Shown: positions 34,866 to 43,632 of the stretch, piece by piece
Layout: every line of letters begins with the position of its first letter
Position numbering within the stretch: position 1 is the first letter of the stretch
Assembly (NCBI GenBank): GCA_964551305.1
Contig: CAZKBT010000019.1
Coordinates: 1-51,228 of the forward strand
Direction: 5' to 3'
Source of the DNA: JBAZDC01 sp041654595
Lineage (GTDB): Bacteria > Pseudomonadota > Gammaproteobacteria > Burkholderiales > Burkholderiaceae_B
DNA length: 51,228 nt
Made by a program: the position numbers and the translations under genes
The notes under the pieces: generated by a model
The model's database searches: none
What the model was told of the DNA's origin: nothing
What the model saw: the letters and a program-made list of their open reading frames with translations, nothing else

Positions 34866-35441
34866 ATGATCGGACGCATTACCGGCATCGTTATCGAAAA
34901 AACCCCTCCCGTGGTCTGCATCGACGTGCAAGGCGTGGGCTACGAGATCGACGTGCCCATGAGCACTCTGTACGACTTGCCCGATAACGGCGGCAAAGTC
35001 ACCCTGTACACGCACCTTGCCGTGCGCGAAGACGCCCATACTTTGTTCGGCTTCGCCTCGGCCGTCGAACGCTCGGCGTTCCGGGCCTTGATCAAAGTAT
35101 CGGGCATCGGCGCACGCACCGCCCTGGCGGTATTGTCGGGCATGACGGTCGACGAACTGGCCGGCGCCATTACCCAGCAGGAAACGGCCCGCCTTATCCG
35201 CGTGCCGGGCATAGGCAAGAAAACGGCGGAGCGCCTGCTGCTGGAAATGCGCGGCAAGCTGGGCGCCGACCTGGGCGCGGCGCCGGGCCGCGGCGTCGGC
35301 TCGGGCCGCGACGACATTCTGAACGCCCTGGTCTCGCTGGGCTATTCGGCCAACGAGGCCCAGAAAGCGATGAAGAGCCTGCCCGAAGACACGGACGTCG
35401 CCCAGGGCATCCGCCTGGCCCTGAAAGCGCTGGCGCGCTAG
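34866..35441 (+). CDS. ruvA: Holliday-junction branch-migration protein RuvA
   Basis: Junction-binding subunit of 191 residues. MIGRITGIVIEKTPPVVCID starts the OB-fold, followed by the helix-hairpin-helix motifs LIKVSGIGARTALAVLSG and LIRVPGIGKKTAERLL, and a C-terminal RuvB-binding domain (about 145-191) with LVSLGYSANEAQKAM. ATG 34866 matches the family start; 34851 gives five extra residues. TAAAAT at 34823-34828 may be its -10. Confidence 0.94.
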   Translation: MIGRITGIVIEKTPPVVCIDVQGVGYEIDVPMSTLYDLPDNGGKVTLYTHLAVREDAHTLFGFASAVERSAFRALIKVSGIGARTALAVLSGMTVDELAGAITQQETARLIRVPGIGKKTAERLLLEMRGKLGADLGAAPGRGVGSGRDDILNALVSLGYSANEAQKAMKSLPEDTDVAQGIRLALKALAR

Positions 35442-35491
35442 GCGGCTTGAACCGGGCATCGTGCGCAAACCGTTGGCGTGGTGTACGATCA

Positions 35492-35507
35492 CTGTAAATA
35501 TACTCAG
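35492..35507. promoter_or_regulatory. Probable LexA (SOS) box overlapping the ruvB promoter
   Basis: CTGTAAATATACTCAG has the exact CTG-N10-CAG form with an A+T-rich core, the LexA-box pattern known from enterobacteria and shared by many proteobacteria. It contains TATACT, a good -10. It ends 13 bases before ATG 35520. SOS control of ruvB is expected from its role. Confidence 0.6.
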
Positions 35508-35519
35508 CATTGCGCGAAC

Positions 35520-36587
35520 ATGGCCATCCATTCCGATTCATTCACCAGCCTGCCGACGCCCGAGCGCATCGTTTCGCCCAAAAGCGCTTCTCCGAACGAA
35601 GACTCCATCGAACGCGCCTTGCGGCCGCGCGAACTCAAGGACTATATCGGCCAGCGGCGCGCGCGCGAACAGCTGGAAATTTTCATCGCGGCGGCGCGCA
35701 ATCGCGGCGAAGCGCTGGACCACGTCCTGTTGTTCGGCCCGCCCGGCCTGGGCAAGACCACGCTGGCCCACATCATCGCGCATGAAATGGGCGCCCAGCT
35801 GCGCCAGACCTCGGGCCCCGTGCTCGAACGGCCGGGCGACCTGGCCGCGCTGCTGACCAACCTGGAAAAGAACGACGTCCTGTTCATCGACGAAATCCAC
35901 AGGCTGTCGTCCGTGGTCGAGGAAATCCTGTACCCGGCCCTGGAAGACTTCCAGATCGACATCCTGATCGGCGAAGGACCCGGCGCGCGCAGCGTCAAGA
36001 TCGATCTGCAGCCGTTCACGCTGGTCGGCGCGACGACGCGCGCCGGCATGCTGACCAACCCCTTGCGCGACCGCTTCGGCATCGTGTCGCGCCTGGAATT
36101 CTACGATGCGGACGACCTTACCCACATCGTCACGCGCAGCGGCCATCTCTTGAACGCCGAAATCAGCACGGACGGCGCGCGCGAAATCGCGCGCCGTTCG
36201 CGCGGCACGCCTCGCATCGCGAACCGCCTGCTGCGGCGCGTCAGGGACTATGCCGAGGTCAAGGGCGACGGGCGCATCGACGCCTCCATCGCCGCCGCGG
36301 CCCTGTCCATGCTGCAGGTCGATCCCGAAGGGTTGGATCTGATGGACCGCAAGCTGCTGGAGGCCATCGTGCACAAGTTCGACGGCGGTCCCGTCGGCGT
36401 CGACAGTCTGGCCGCCGCGGTCGGCGAAGAGCGCGACACCATCGAGGACGTCATCGAGCCTTACCTGATTCAACACGGTTATCTGCAGCGCACGGCCCGC
36501 GGACGCATCGCCACGCAAACCACCTGGAAGCATTTGGGGCTGACGCCGCCGACATCGGCGCTGGACACGCCGGATATGTTTTCCTAG
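35520..36587 (+). CDS. ruvB: Holliday-junction branch-migration ATPase RuvB
   Basis: AAA+ motor of 355 residues. Walker A GPPGLGKTTLA, Walker B LFIDEIHRL, sensor region LVGATTRAGMLTNPLRDRFG, arginine-finger region and the C-terminal winged helix ending in YLQRTARGR are all present. ATG 35520 fits the family; the frame back to 35478 would cross the LexA box. It lies 78 bases after ruvA with its own SOS-type promoter, and converges with recQ 13 bases away. Confidence 0.95.
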   Translation: MAIHSDSFTSLPTPERIVSPKSASPNEDSIERALRPRELKDYIGQRRAREQLEIFIAAARNRGEALDHVLLFGPPGLGKTTLAHIIAHEMGAQLRQTSGPVLERPGDLAALLTNLEKNDVLFIDEIHRLSSVVEEILYPALEDFQIDILIGEGPGARSVKIDLQPFTLVGATTRAGMLTNPLRDRFGIVSRLEFYDADDLTHIVTRSGHLLNAEISTDGAREIARRSRGTPRIANRLLRRVRDYAEVKGDGRIDASIAAAALSMLQVDPEGLDLMDRKLLEAIVHKFDGGPVGVDSLAAAVGEERDTIEDVIEPYLIQHGYLQRTARGRIATQTTWKHLGLTPPTSALDTPDMFS

Positions 36588-36600
36588 GCGCGCCGCAACG

Positions 36601-38421
36601 CTATTCGCCGACGCAACGCAATAAATCCAGGCCGTAGGCATCCAGCTTGCGCGCGCCCACGCCGCTGATCCTTGCCAGGTCATCCAGGGACGCCGGACGG
36701 GCCAGCGCGACTTCGCGCAAGGTGGCGTCGTGAAAAATGACGTAGGCCGGCACACCGTGGCTGCGCGCGATCTCGGCTCGCCATGCGCGCAAGGCTTCGA
36801 ACCGCTTCTGCGCATCGTCGGGCAAAACGATGTCGGCGCTCTTGGACCGGGATGCCGACGCGCGGGAAGAGCCCCGCGCCTTCTTTTCGGGCTCGCGCCG
36901 GAACATCAGCGTCGACTCCCCCTTGAGCACGGCCCTGCTGCCCTCGGTCAACGACAAGGTGCCGTAGCCTTCGTTGTCGACGCTCAATAGGCTCTGGGCC
37001 AAAAGCTGGCGCAGAACGCCTCGCCAGGCCTGCTCCGACATGTCGGCGCCGATGCCGAATACCGTCAGTTTTTCGTGCGCGTATTGCTGGACGCGATCGG
37101 TGGGCTTGCCGCGCAGGATATCGATGAGATGGCCCGCGCCGAAGCGCTGGCCGCGCTCGCGCCACAAGCGATAAACGGCGGACAGTATTTTCTGCGCCGC
37201 GACCGTTCCATCCCAGGCCTGCGGCGGATCCAGGCAGGTATCGCAATTGCCGCAAGGCTTCGCCGCCTGGTCGAAATACGCCAACAGCCTTTCCCGGCGA
37301 CAGGTCACGGTTTCGCACAAACCCAGCATGGCATCGAGCTGGGCGGACGACCTGCGCTTGAACTGATCGTCTCCTTCGGATTCGTTGATCATGCGGCGTT
37401 GCTGCACCACGTCCTGCAAGCCGTAGGCCAGCCATGCCGTGGCGGGCAACCCGTCGCGGCCGGCGCGGCCCGTTTCCTGATAATAGCCCTCGACGGACTT
37501 GGGCAGGTCGATGTGCGCGACGAAACGCACGTCGGGCTTGTTCACGCCCATGCCGAACGCGATCGTCGCCACCATGACCATGCCTTCTTCCCGCAGGAAG
37601 CGGGCCTGGTTCCGCGCCCGCACCTGCGCGGGCAGGCCCGCGTGATAAGGCAACGCCGGTATGCCTTGATCGCACAGGAAGCCGGCGGTGTCTTCGACCT
37701 TGGCGCGCGACAGGCAATAGACGATGCCGCAATCGCCTTCATGCTCGGTCCGGATGAATTCGAGCAGCTGGCGGCGCACTTCCTGCTTGGCCACGATGCG
37801 GTACTGGATATTGGGCCTGTCGAAACTGGATACGAAATGCCTGGCGTCGTTCAGCTCCAGCCTGTGCGCGATCTCGCGCCGCGTTTCCGTCGTCGCGGTG
37901 GCGGTCAGGGCGATGCGCGGCGTATCGGGCCAACGCTCGTGCAGGATGGACAGGCCCAGGTATTCCGGCCGGAAATCGTGCCCCCATTGCGACACGCAAT
38001 GCGCCTCGTCGATCGCGAACAGGGCGATGCGGCCCCGGCCCAGCAAATCCAGGCATCGTTCGGTCAGCAAGCGTTCGGGTGCGACATACAACAGGTCCAG
38101 GTCGCCGGCCAGGAATTGCCGCTCGACCTCGCGCGCGGTCTGCCAGTCTTGGGAAGAGTTCAAGTACGCCGCGCGCACGCCGAGCTCCAGCAGCGCATCC
38201 ACCTGGTCCTGCATCAAGGCGATCAGCGGCGAAATGACGATGCCGGTGCCGTCGCGCACCAAGGCGGGGATCTGGTAGCACAACGATTTTCCGCCCCCCG
38301 TGGGCATCAGCACGAGCGCGTCGCCGCCCCCGACGATATGTTCGATGACGGCTTGCTGGTTGCCGCGAAACGAATCATAGCCAAAGACGTGCTGCAAGAT
38401 ATGTAGGGGTGTGGCGGTCAT
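36601..38421 (-). CDS. recQ: ATP-dependent DNA helicase RecQ
   Basis: Helicase of 606 residues. Motifs: FRGNQQAVIEH, Walker A LMPTGGGKSLCYQIP, DEAHCVSQWGHDFRPEY, ATATT, TIAFGMGVNKPDVRFV, and QETGRAGRDG. The zinc site CGNCDTC, the winged-helix RQC domain (about 405-510) and the C-terminal HRDC domain (about 530-606) complete the normal layout. ATG 38421 is preferred over TTG 38427. It starts two bases after the stop of the outer-membrane barrel gene on the same strand, so the two are probably co-transcribed. Confidence 0.94.
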   Translation of the reverse strand: MTATPLHILQHVFGYDSFRGNQQAVIEHIVGGGDALVLMPTGGGKSLCYQIPALVRDGTGIVISPLIALMQDQVDALLELGVRAAYLNSSQDWQTAREVERQFLAGDLDLLYVAPERLLTERCLDLLGRGRIALFAIDEAHCVSQWGHDFRPEYLGLSILHERWPDTPRIALTATATTETRREIAHRLELNDARHFVSSFDRPNIQYRIVAKQEVRRQLLEFIRTEHEGDCGIVYCLSRAKVEDTAGFLCDQGIPALPYHAGLPAQVRARNQARFLREEGMVMVATIAFGMGVNKPDVRFVAHIDLPKSVEGYYQETGRAGRDGLPATAWLAYGLQDVVQQRRMINESEGDDQFKRRSSAQLDAMLGLCETVTCRRERLLAYFDQAAKPCGNCDTCLDPPQAWDGTVAAQKILSAVYRLWRERGQRFGAGHLIDILRGKPTDRVQQYAHEKLTVFGIGADMSEQAWRGVLRQLLAQSLLSVDNEGYGTLSLTEGSRAVLKGESTLMFRREPEKKARGSSRASASRSKSADIVLPDDAQKRFEALRAWRAEIARSHGVPAYVIFHDATLREVALARPASLDDLARISGVGARKLDAYGLDLLRCVGE

Positions 38422-38423
38422 GC

Positions 38424-39536
38424 TCAATTGAAAGGTACGGAGAAACGAACCCCTATATCATAATCGTCCCGGAGCAGATCTCTATCGGCTTTGAGACCAA
38501 TTTGCAGATGCGGGCTATACCAGAACTGCTGGCTGAAGCCGACGCGGCGCCGCGTCACACCTTGGACGTTGCGGGATCGCTCGAATACACCGCTGACGTC
38601 GCCCCAACGCCCCAAAGGCACCGTCGCCGCCCAGGTGTGCGCGGTGGTCGCCAGTCCCGCTCCCGACTTCTGGTAGTTTCCCAGGTCGACGTAGCCGTCG
38701 GTCAGGCGCTCCGTTTGCCAGGACAGCCGCAGGCTGTCCAGCAAGTCGACCTCATAAGCCGCCCGGTAGCGCCAACCGTTGCTCAGCGCATTGCTGGCCC
38801 TGGACACACCCGCGTTGACCAGCCCCAGCCCCTGCGTGTCGTATTGGCCGCCGAAACCGGCGGCGGTCATGCCCGGCGCGGCTTCGAACTGGCTTTCCAG
38901 CACTGTCTGTCCGCCCAATCCGTACTGAAGCACGGAGCGCCCGGCACTCGAGCCGTACTTCAGGTCGCCCGACGTGACCGTGGGCGTATTGTCCAACACG
39001 CCGAACGACACCATGTAGCGCCAAGGACCGTAATCGTCGGGGCCGCCCCAAGAGGATTGCGACAGGCTGACGCCGCTGAGCACCGCCGTATTGCCCAGCA
39101 CCGGCGCGTCGAAACTGCTTTGCCCCAGGGCCAGGTCCAGTCCGTCGTCGCTGCGGTAACTCCAGCTTTTCGTATTCTTGTTCCAGGCTTGGAACGCCGT
39201 ATGCCCGGCGTCCGGGACCGGGGTCCAGGTCCAGCGCTTGCGGGGCCTCATCCTCGCGGCGATCGGAGCTCGCCAGACAGAAACATCCCCGGCTTGCGGA
39301 TAGAACGACAGCGGCAGGCCGTCGGGGGCGTCATCCGCGACGGAATCGTATTGCTGCACCGCCCCGTCCGAAGGCAAATCCGTGGGCGCAGCCGGTTCAT
39401 CGATGGAGACGGGATAGACTTGAACGGGCGAAATATCCCGCAACGATCTTGCCTGCGCGCTCGCGCCAAGAATCAGAGCACCCGCGCCGAACAGGCATCC
39501 GTGCCATGAAATCGCCAGCCAGCCGCGCCGCGCCAT
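38424..39536 (-). CDS. Outer-membrane beta-barrel protein, distantly like the barrel of fimbrial ushers
   Basis: Exported protein of 370 residues. A signal peptide ends near GASAQARS (about residue 31); a Pro-rich linker follows to about residue 90; the rest alternates polar and hydrophobic residues with frequent aromatic ends. VLQYGLGGQTVLESQFEAAP and AAYEVDLLDSLRLSWQTE resemble strands of chaperone-usher pores. The plug, N-terminal chaperone-binding and C-terminal domains of ushers are missing, and no chaperone or pilin gene is near. The chain ends VRFSVPFN. Function unknown. ATG 39536 follows an AGGTG site. Confidence 0.55.
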   Translation of the reverse strand: MARRGWLAISWHGCLFGAGALILGASAQARSLRDISPVQVYPVSIDEPAAPTDLPSDGAVQQYDSVADDAPDGLPLSFYPQAGDVSVWRAPIAARMRPRKRWTWTPVPDAGHTAFQAWNKNTKSWSYRSDDGLDLALGQSSFDAPVLGNTAVLSGVSLSQSSWGGPDDYGPWRYMVSFGVLDNTPTVTSGDLKYGSSAGRSVLQYGLGGQTVLESQFEAAPGMTAAGFGGQYDTQGLGLVNAGVSRASNALSNGWRYRAAYEVDLLDSLRLSWQTERLTDGYVDLGNYQKSGAGLATTAHTWAATVPLGRWGDVSGVFERSRNVQGVTRRRVGFSQQFWYSPHLQIGLKADRDLLRDDYDIGVRFSVPFN

Positions 39537-39564
39537 CGTCACCTGCTTTCGTCCTCCCTGTCGC

Positions 39565-41352
39565 CTAGCGGCGGCCCCGCCGCCAGGAATAATCCAATGC
39601 CACGTCCGAGCTTGCCTCGTCGGGACGCTTCATTTCCCGATACCGTTTCAAAACCTCGGACTTATGCACGACGCCCAGCAATTTTCCCGACTCTTCGCGC
39701 GACACCACCGGCATGCGCTCTCCTCGGAACTGCACGAAGTATGCCACGGCTTGATCCACCGTGAAGTCGGGATACAGCACGGGCATGCAATCCAGCCTCA
39801 GCACGTCGGACGCCCGCAAGGACTGCACGTCGGCGCGTCCGAGCAACAGGCTGGTCAGGTCCCGTTGGGCGATCGCGCCCTTGTAGACATCCTGGTCGTC
39901 GACCACGTAGATGTATTTGACCGGGTGATCCAGAAAGAGTTGCAGCGCCTGCTCGATGCGCGCATCGGGGGACAGCACGGTCTGAGCGGGCTGGACCAGG
40001 TCGGCCACCGTCGCGCGCGCCCAGCTTCGCCGCAAGGCCGCATCGCGCTCGCGCAGCAGCACGATCTCGTACATTCCCGCTTCGGCCAGGGCGCGCGACG
40101 CGAAGTACGCGACCACGCAGGCCAGCATCAGCGGCAAAACGATCTGATAACTGAGCGTCATCTCGAAGATCATCAGGATGGCCATCAACGGCGCGCCGGC
40201 GGCCGTTCCCAGAAAACTTCCCATGCCCACCAGCACGTAGATATCCAGGCTGGTCGCCAGGGACGGCCAGAAGGCGATCATGACCTTGCCGAACAAGGCG
40301 CCCAAGGCCGCGCCGACGAACAGCGCCGGCGTGAACACCCCCCCTATCCCGCCCGACCCCACCGTGAGCGCCGTGGCGAGGACCTTGCAGGCCAGGACCA
40401 GCACGATCGCATACCAGGTCCATGGCTCGCCCAGCAGCGACTGGACCACTTCGTAGCCGTTGCCCGACACCTCGGGCATGAAGACCAGCAGCATGCCCAG
40501 CAACAGCCCGCCAAGGCTCAAGCGCACCGGCAGGGACAAGCCTGTGCGCAAAAACGCGCGGCGGCTCAATTCCATCGAGCGCAAGAACGGCGGCGCCGCG
40601 AGGCCCGCCACCACGCCCAGCAAAATGAAGGGCAGCGCCTGAGGACCCGTCACGTCGGACAAGGCCATCACGGGATACAGCGTTTCATAATGGCCCGACA
40701 GATGCATCGTGATCGACGCCGACGCCGCGGCCACCAGCATGGCGCCGAAACTGGACATGCTGGTGGTGCCGAGCACGATTTCCGCGACGAACACCGTGCC
40801 CGCCAGCGGCGCGCCATAGGCGGACGCCACGCCGGCGGCCGCGCCGCACGCCACCAGCAGCCGCAAGCGCGACCGGTTGAACGAGGTGAACCGGCCTATG
40901 ACGGACGCGCTGAGCGAAGCCAAATGCACCATGGCGCCCTCGCGGCCGATGGAGCCGCCCGAGACCACCGTGAACAGCGACGACAAGGAGCGCACCAAGC
41001 CATGGACGATCGGCATTCTTCCGTCGCCGATGGCGACCGCCTCCATGTAGTCGGCCTGCTTCGGCGCCTTGGGGCCGGAAACCGTCCACAGCAGCAGGCC
41101 GGCCGCCAGTCCGCCCAGCGCCGGCATCAGCAGCCGTCCGTACCAGGGCAAGGACTGGATGATCTCCGTAATCGAGCCGCTGCGCCCCACCGTCAGGAAC
41201 TGGATCGCGTAGATGGCCTCGTGAAACGCTATCGTGGCGCCGGCGCCCGCCGCGCCCGCCAGCGCGGCCCAGCACAGCATGGCCGGCAAGTTCGACAACC
41301 AGGCGGAGCTCGTCAGGCGATTCCACCTTGCTCGTATCCGACGCCAGATCAT
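39565..41352 (-). CDS. ClC-family chloride channel/transporter with CBS domains (ClcB-like)
   Basis: Membrane protein of 595 residues. The ClC core fills about residues 25-440: the gating-glutamate motif GGSIGREGA (Glu138), ACGAAAGVASAYGAPLAGTVF, and GSGGIGGVFTPALFVGAALG. The first ion-binding motif GSGIP is not recognisable and the usual Pro after GREG is Ala. Two CBS domains follow (about 460-580), starting DLVQPAQTVLSPDARIEQAL, which normally sense nucleotides. Anion or fluoride transport cannot be decided. The gene is upstream of the barrel gene on the same strand, and divergent from the OmpR-like gene with 119 bases between starts. Confidence 0.85.
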   Translation of the reverse strand: MIWRRIRARWNRLTSSAWLSNLPAMLCWAALAGAAGAGATIAFHEAIYAIQFLTVGRSGSITEIIQSLPWYGRLLMPALGGLAAGLLLWTVSGPKAPKQADYMEAVAIGDGRMPIVHGLVRSLSSLFTVVSGGSIGREGAMVHLASLSASVIGRFTSFNRSRLRLLVACGAAAGVASAYGAPLAGTVFVAEIVLGTTSMSSFGAMLVAAASASITMHLSGHYETLYPVMALSDVTGPQALPFILLGVVAGLAAPPFLRSMELSRRAFLRTGLSLPVRLSLGGLLLGMLLVFMPEVSGNGYEVVQSLLGEPWTWYAIVLVLACKVLATALTVGSGGIGGVFTPALFVGAALGALFGKVMIAFWPSLATSLDIYVLVGMGSFLGTAAGAPLMAILMIFEMTLSYQIVLPLMLACVVAYFASRALAEAGMYEIVLLRERDAALRRSWARATVADLVQPAQTVLSPDARIEQALQLFLDHPVKYIYVVDDQDVYKGAIAQRDLTSLLLGRADVQSLRASDVLRLDCMPVLYPDFTVDQAVAYFVQFRGERMPVVSREESGKLLGVVHKSEVLKRYREMKRPDEASSDVALDYSWRRGRR

Positions 41353-41471
41353 GTTCTATCCATAAAAGAAAACAGAGCCCAGGCAGCATCGGCATCACAA
41401 CGACGCCGATATCGATTTCAGTTCATTTCCTGCTATTGTATTGTCAGCCCGCACTGGTCACACTTAATGCG

Positions 41472-42170
41472 ATGAACAGTTCACTGATCAAGATCCTCGT
41501 GGTCGACGACGACCCCGCCCTGCGCCAGTTGCTGGCCGATTACCTCAATCGCCACAACTACGACACCCTGCTTGCCTCCGACGCCAGCGACCTCGAGGCC
41601 CGCATCGAGCGGTATTCGCCAGACCTCATTGTATTGGACCGCATGATGCCGGATGGAGACGGAGCGCTGGCGTGCAGCCGCCTGCGCGCAAACGGCGAAG
41701 ACATTCCCATCATCCTGCTGACCGCCAAAGACGAAACCCTGGATCGCATCTACGGGCTGCAATCGGGCGCCGACGACTACCTGGGCAAGCCTTTCGACCC
41801 GCGCGAGCTCCTGGCCCGCATTGAAACCGTCCTGCGACGCAAGAAAGGCGCCTCCACGCTCAGCAAGGTCAAGCCGGTCTCGTTCGGTCCTTTCACCTTC
41901 GACCCGACCCTGCGCCAGCTGTTCAAGGATTCGGTGCCCATGAAACTGACGGGCGGAGAAATCAATCTGCTCGAAGCCCTCGTCAGCAATCCAGGCAAGC
42001 CGCTTTCGCGCGACCGTCTTCTAGCCCTGGCGCGCGACGACGACGGCGAGCGCAACGACCGCGCCATCGACATCGCCATTCTACGTCTGCGGCGCGCCCT
42101 GGAAGACGATCCCAAGCAGCCGCGCTGGATACAGACGGTGTGGGGAATCGGCTATCGCTTTTCGCCCTGA
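41472..42170 (+). CDS. OmpR-family response regulator
   Basis: Regulator of 232 residues. The receiver domain has the acidic pair VVDDDP, phospho-acceptor Asp in LIVLDRMMPDGDG (about residue 56), Thr in LLTAKDE and Lys in GKPFDPREL. The C-terminal winged helix has KLTGGEINLLEAL and IQTVWGIGYRFSP, as in OmpR/PhoB proteins. ATG 41472 fits the family; the frame to 41328 overlaps the ClC gene region. The kinase gene starts six bases after its stop. The regulated genes are unknown; the converging cytochrome bd-like pair and the divergent ClC gene are neighbours. Confidence 0.9.
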   Translation: MNSSLIKILVVDDDPALRQLLADYLNRHNYDTLLASDASDLEARIERYSPDLIVLDRMMPDGDGALACSRLRANGEDIPIILLTAKDETLDRIYGLQSGADDYLGKPFDPRELLARIETVLRRKKGASTLSKVKPVSFGPFTFDPTLRQLFKDSVPMKLTGGEINLLEALVSNPGKPLSRDRLLALARDDDGERNDRAIDIAILRLRRALEDDPKQPRWIQTVWGIGYRFSP

Positions 42171-42176
42171 TCGAAC

Positions 42177-43577
42177 ATGACGCGCTTTCCCTGGCCGCGC
42201 TCGCTACGGGCTCGGATGATACTCCTGATCCTCGGCACCGTCATCGTGGTGCAGGGCGCGACGTTCGCCACCGTCTCCTATTATCGGCAACAATTCATCG
42301 AAGATACCGCCGTGCAGTTCACGGCCACCACCATCCGGACCTTGCGCGCCTCCCTGGCCGAGGTCGAAGGCCCCAAGCGCGAGGAAATCGTGCGCCAGGC
42401 CTCTCGCAACGAATGGCGCCTATGGTCGCGCGACCTGCCGTCGAATACGCGCATGGAAGAGCGCCGTCCTTCACCGCAAGGCGAAACCGCCCCGCAACGC
42501 TCGGACATCCGCCACAACCTGCGCACCTTCGTGCAGGCGCTGAACAACGAGCTGGGCGAAGGTATACGCGTCGGCCTGTCGCGCGGACCCGAGCCGCGCC
42601 TGTACATTTCGCTGCTGCCCGATACCAGCGCGGGCGCCGACCCGCGACACAAGGAATGGCTGGTCATCCCCCTGGACCGCATCGCGCCGCCCATCGCCAC
42701 CCCCATCATCATCGCGTGGATCACCGGCACCTTGATCCTGCTTTTGCTGTCGTCCGCGTTTTCGTGGCACATCACGCGCCCCCTGTCGCGCCTGGCCCAG
42801 GCCGCCGACAAGCTGGCGTCGGGCTACCCGCAACGGGTGACGCCGTCCGGGCCCAGCGAGACCCGCGTGCTGGGGCAGCGCTTCAACGCGATGCTGGACA
42901 CCCTTGCCGAAAGCCAGGCGGTGCAGCGAACACTGCTTGCGGGCCTGCCTCATGATCTTAAAGGCCCGCTGTCGCGGATGTGGCTGCGCGTGGAAATGGC
43001 CACCGATCCGTCGCTGCAGGAAGGCATGCGCAAGGACATCCAGGACATGCAGCGCATGGTCAATCAATTCATCGGCTTCGTGCGCGGATCCGACCCCGCC
43101 ACCTACCATTTCGCCACGCTTTCCCTGGACACGTGGCTGGAAGAACAGGTCCATGCGTGGAAAAGCGCGGGCAGCCCCGTCAACCTGATCCAGCGCAACG
43201 CGGGCGACATACGCGTCAAAGCCGACAGCGTGGCCATGAGCCGGCTGCTGGACAACTTGATTACCAATGCCATGAATCATGGCGAATCGGACGTGGAGAT
43301 CAGCTTGTCCCGCCAGAAAGGCATGGCGCGCATCGACGTCGTCGACCACGGCCCCGGGATCAGTCCGGAGCGCCGCGAAGAAGCGCTCAGGCCGTTTTCG
43401 CGGCTGGACGAAGCGCGTACCCGTACCGGCTCGGTCGGACTGGGGCTGGCGCTGGCGCATGCCATCGCCAAGGCGCACGACGGCCGGCTTACGCTCGAAG
43501 AAACGCCGGGGGGCGGGCTGACGGTACGCGTGCTGCTGCCCCTGGAGCCCGCGCAAGCCGCACAGAACGCCGACTGA
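42177..43577 (+). CDS. EnvZ-like sensor histidine kinase
   Basis: Inner-membrane kinase of 466 residues. Helix 1 (about 14-33), a periplasmic sensor of about 140 residues, helix 2 (about 175-196), HAMP segment with ITRPLSRLAQAADKLASG, phospho-acceptor His259 in GLPHDLKGPLSRM, N-box LLDNLITNAMNHG, G1 VDHGPGI and G2 GSVGLGLALAHAIA. The HDLKGPL form of the H-box is close to that of EnvZ-type kinases (HDLRTPL). It is co-transcribed with the regulator six bases upstream. The signal is unknown. Confidence 0.9.
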   Translation: MTRFPWPRSLRARMILLILGTVIVVQGATFATVSYYRQQFIEDTAVQFTATTIRTLRASLAEVEGPKREEIVRQASRNEWRLWSRDLPSNTRMEERRPSPQGETAPQRSDIRHNLRTFVQALNNELGEGIRVGLSRGPEPRLYISLLPDTSAGADPRHKEWLVIPLDRIAPPIATPIIIAWITGTLILLLLSSAFSWHITRPLSRLAQAADKLASGYPQRVTPSGPSETRVLGQRFNAMLDTLAESQAVQRTLLAGLPHDLKGPLSRMWLRVEMATDPSLQEGMRKDIQDMQRMVNQFIGFVRGSDPATYHFATLSLDTWLEEQVHAWKSAGSPVNLIQRNAGDIRVKADSVAMSRLLDNLITNAMNHGESDVEISLSRQKGMARIDVVDHGPGISPERREEALRPFSRLDEARTRTGSVGLGLALAHAIAKAHDGRLTLEETPGGGLTVRVLLPLEPAQAAQNAD

Positions 43578-43632
43578 TCAGACTGACGGCAAGGCCCGCG
43601 CCTCCCCGGCCCGCGGGCGGGGCCTCGCGCCG

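Noticed and set aside
41472..43577. Identity with the Bordetella RisA/RisS system
   Set aside because: The receiver sequence differs from what I recall of RisA, so only the OmpR/EnvZ family level is claimed.
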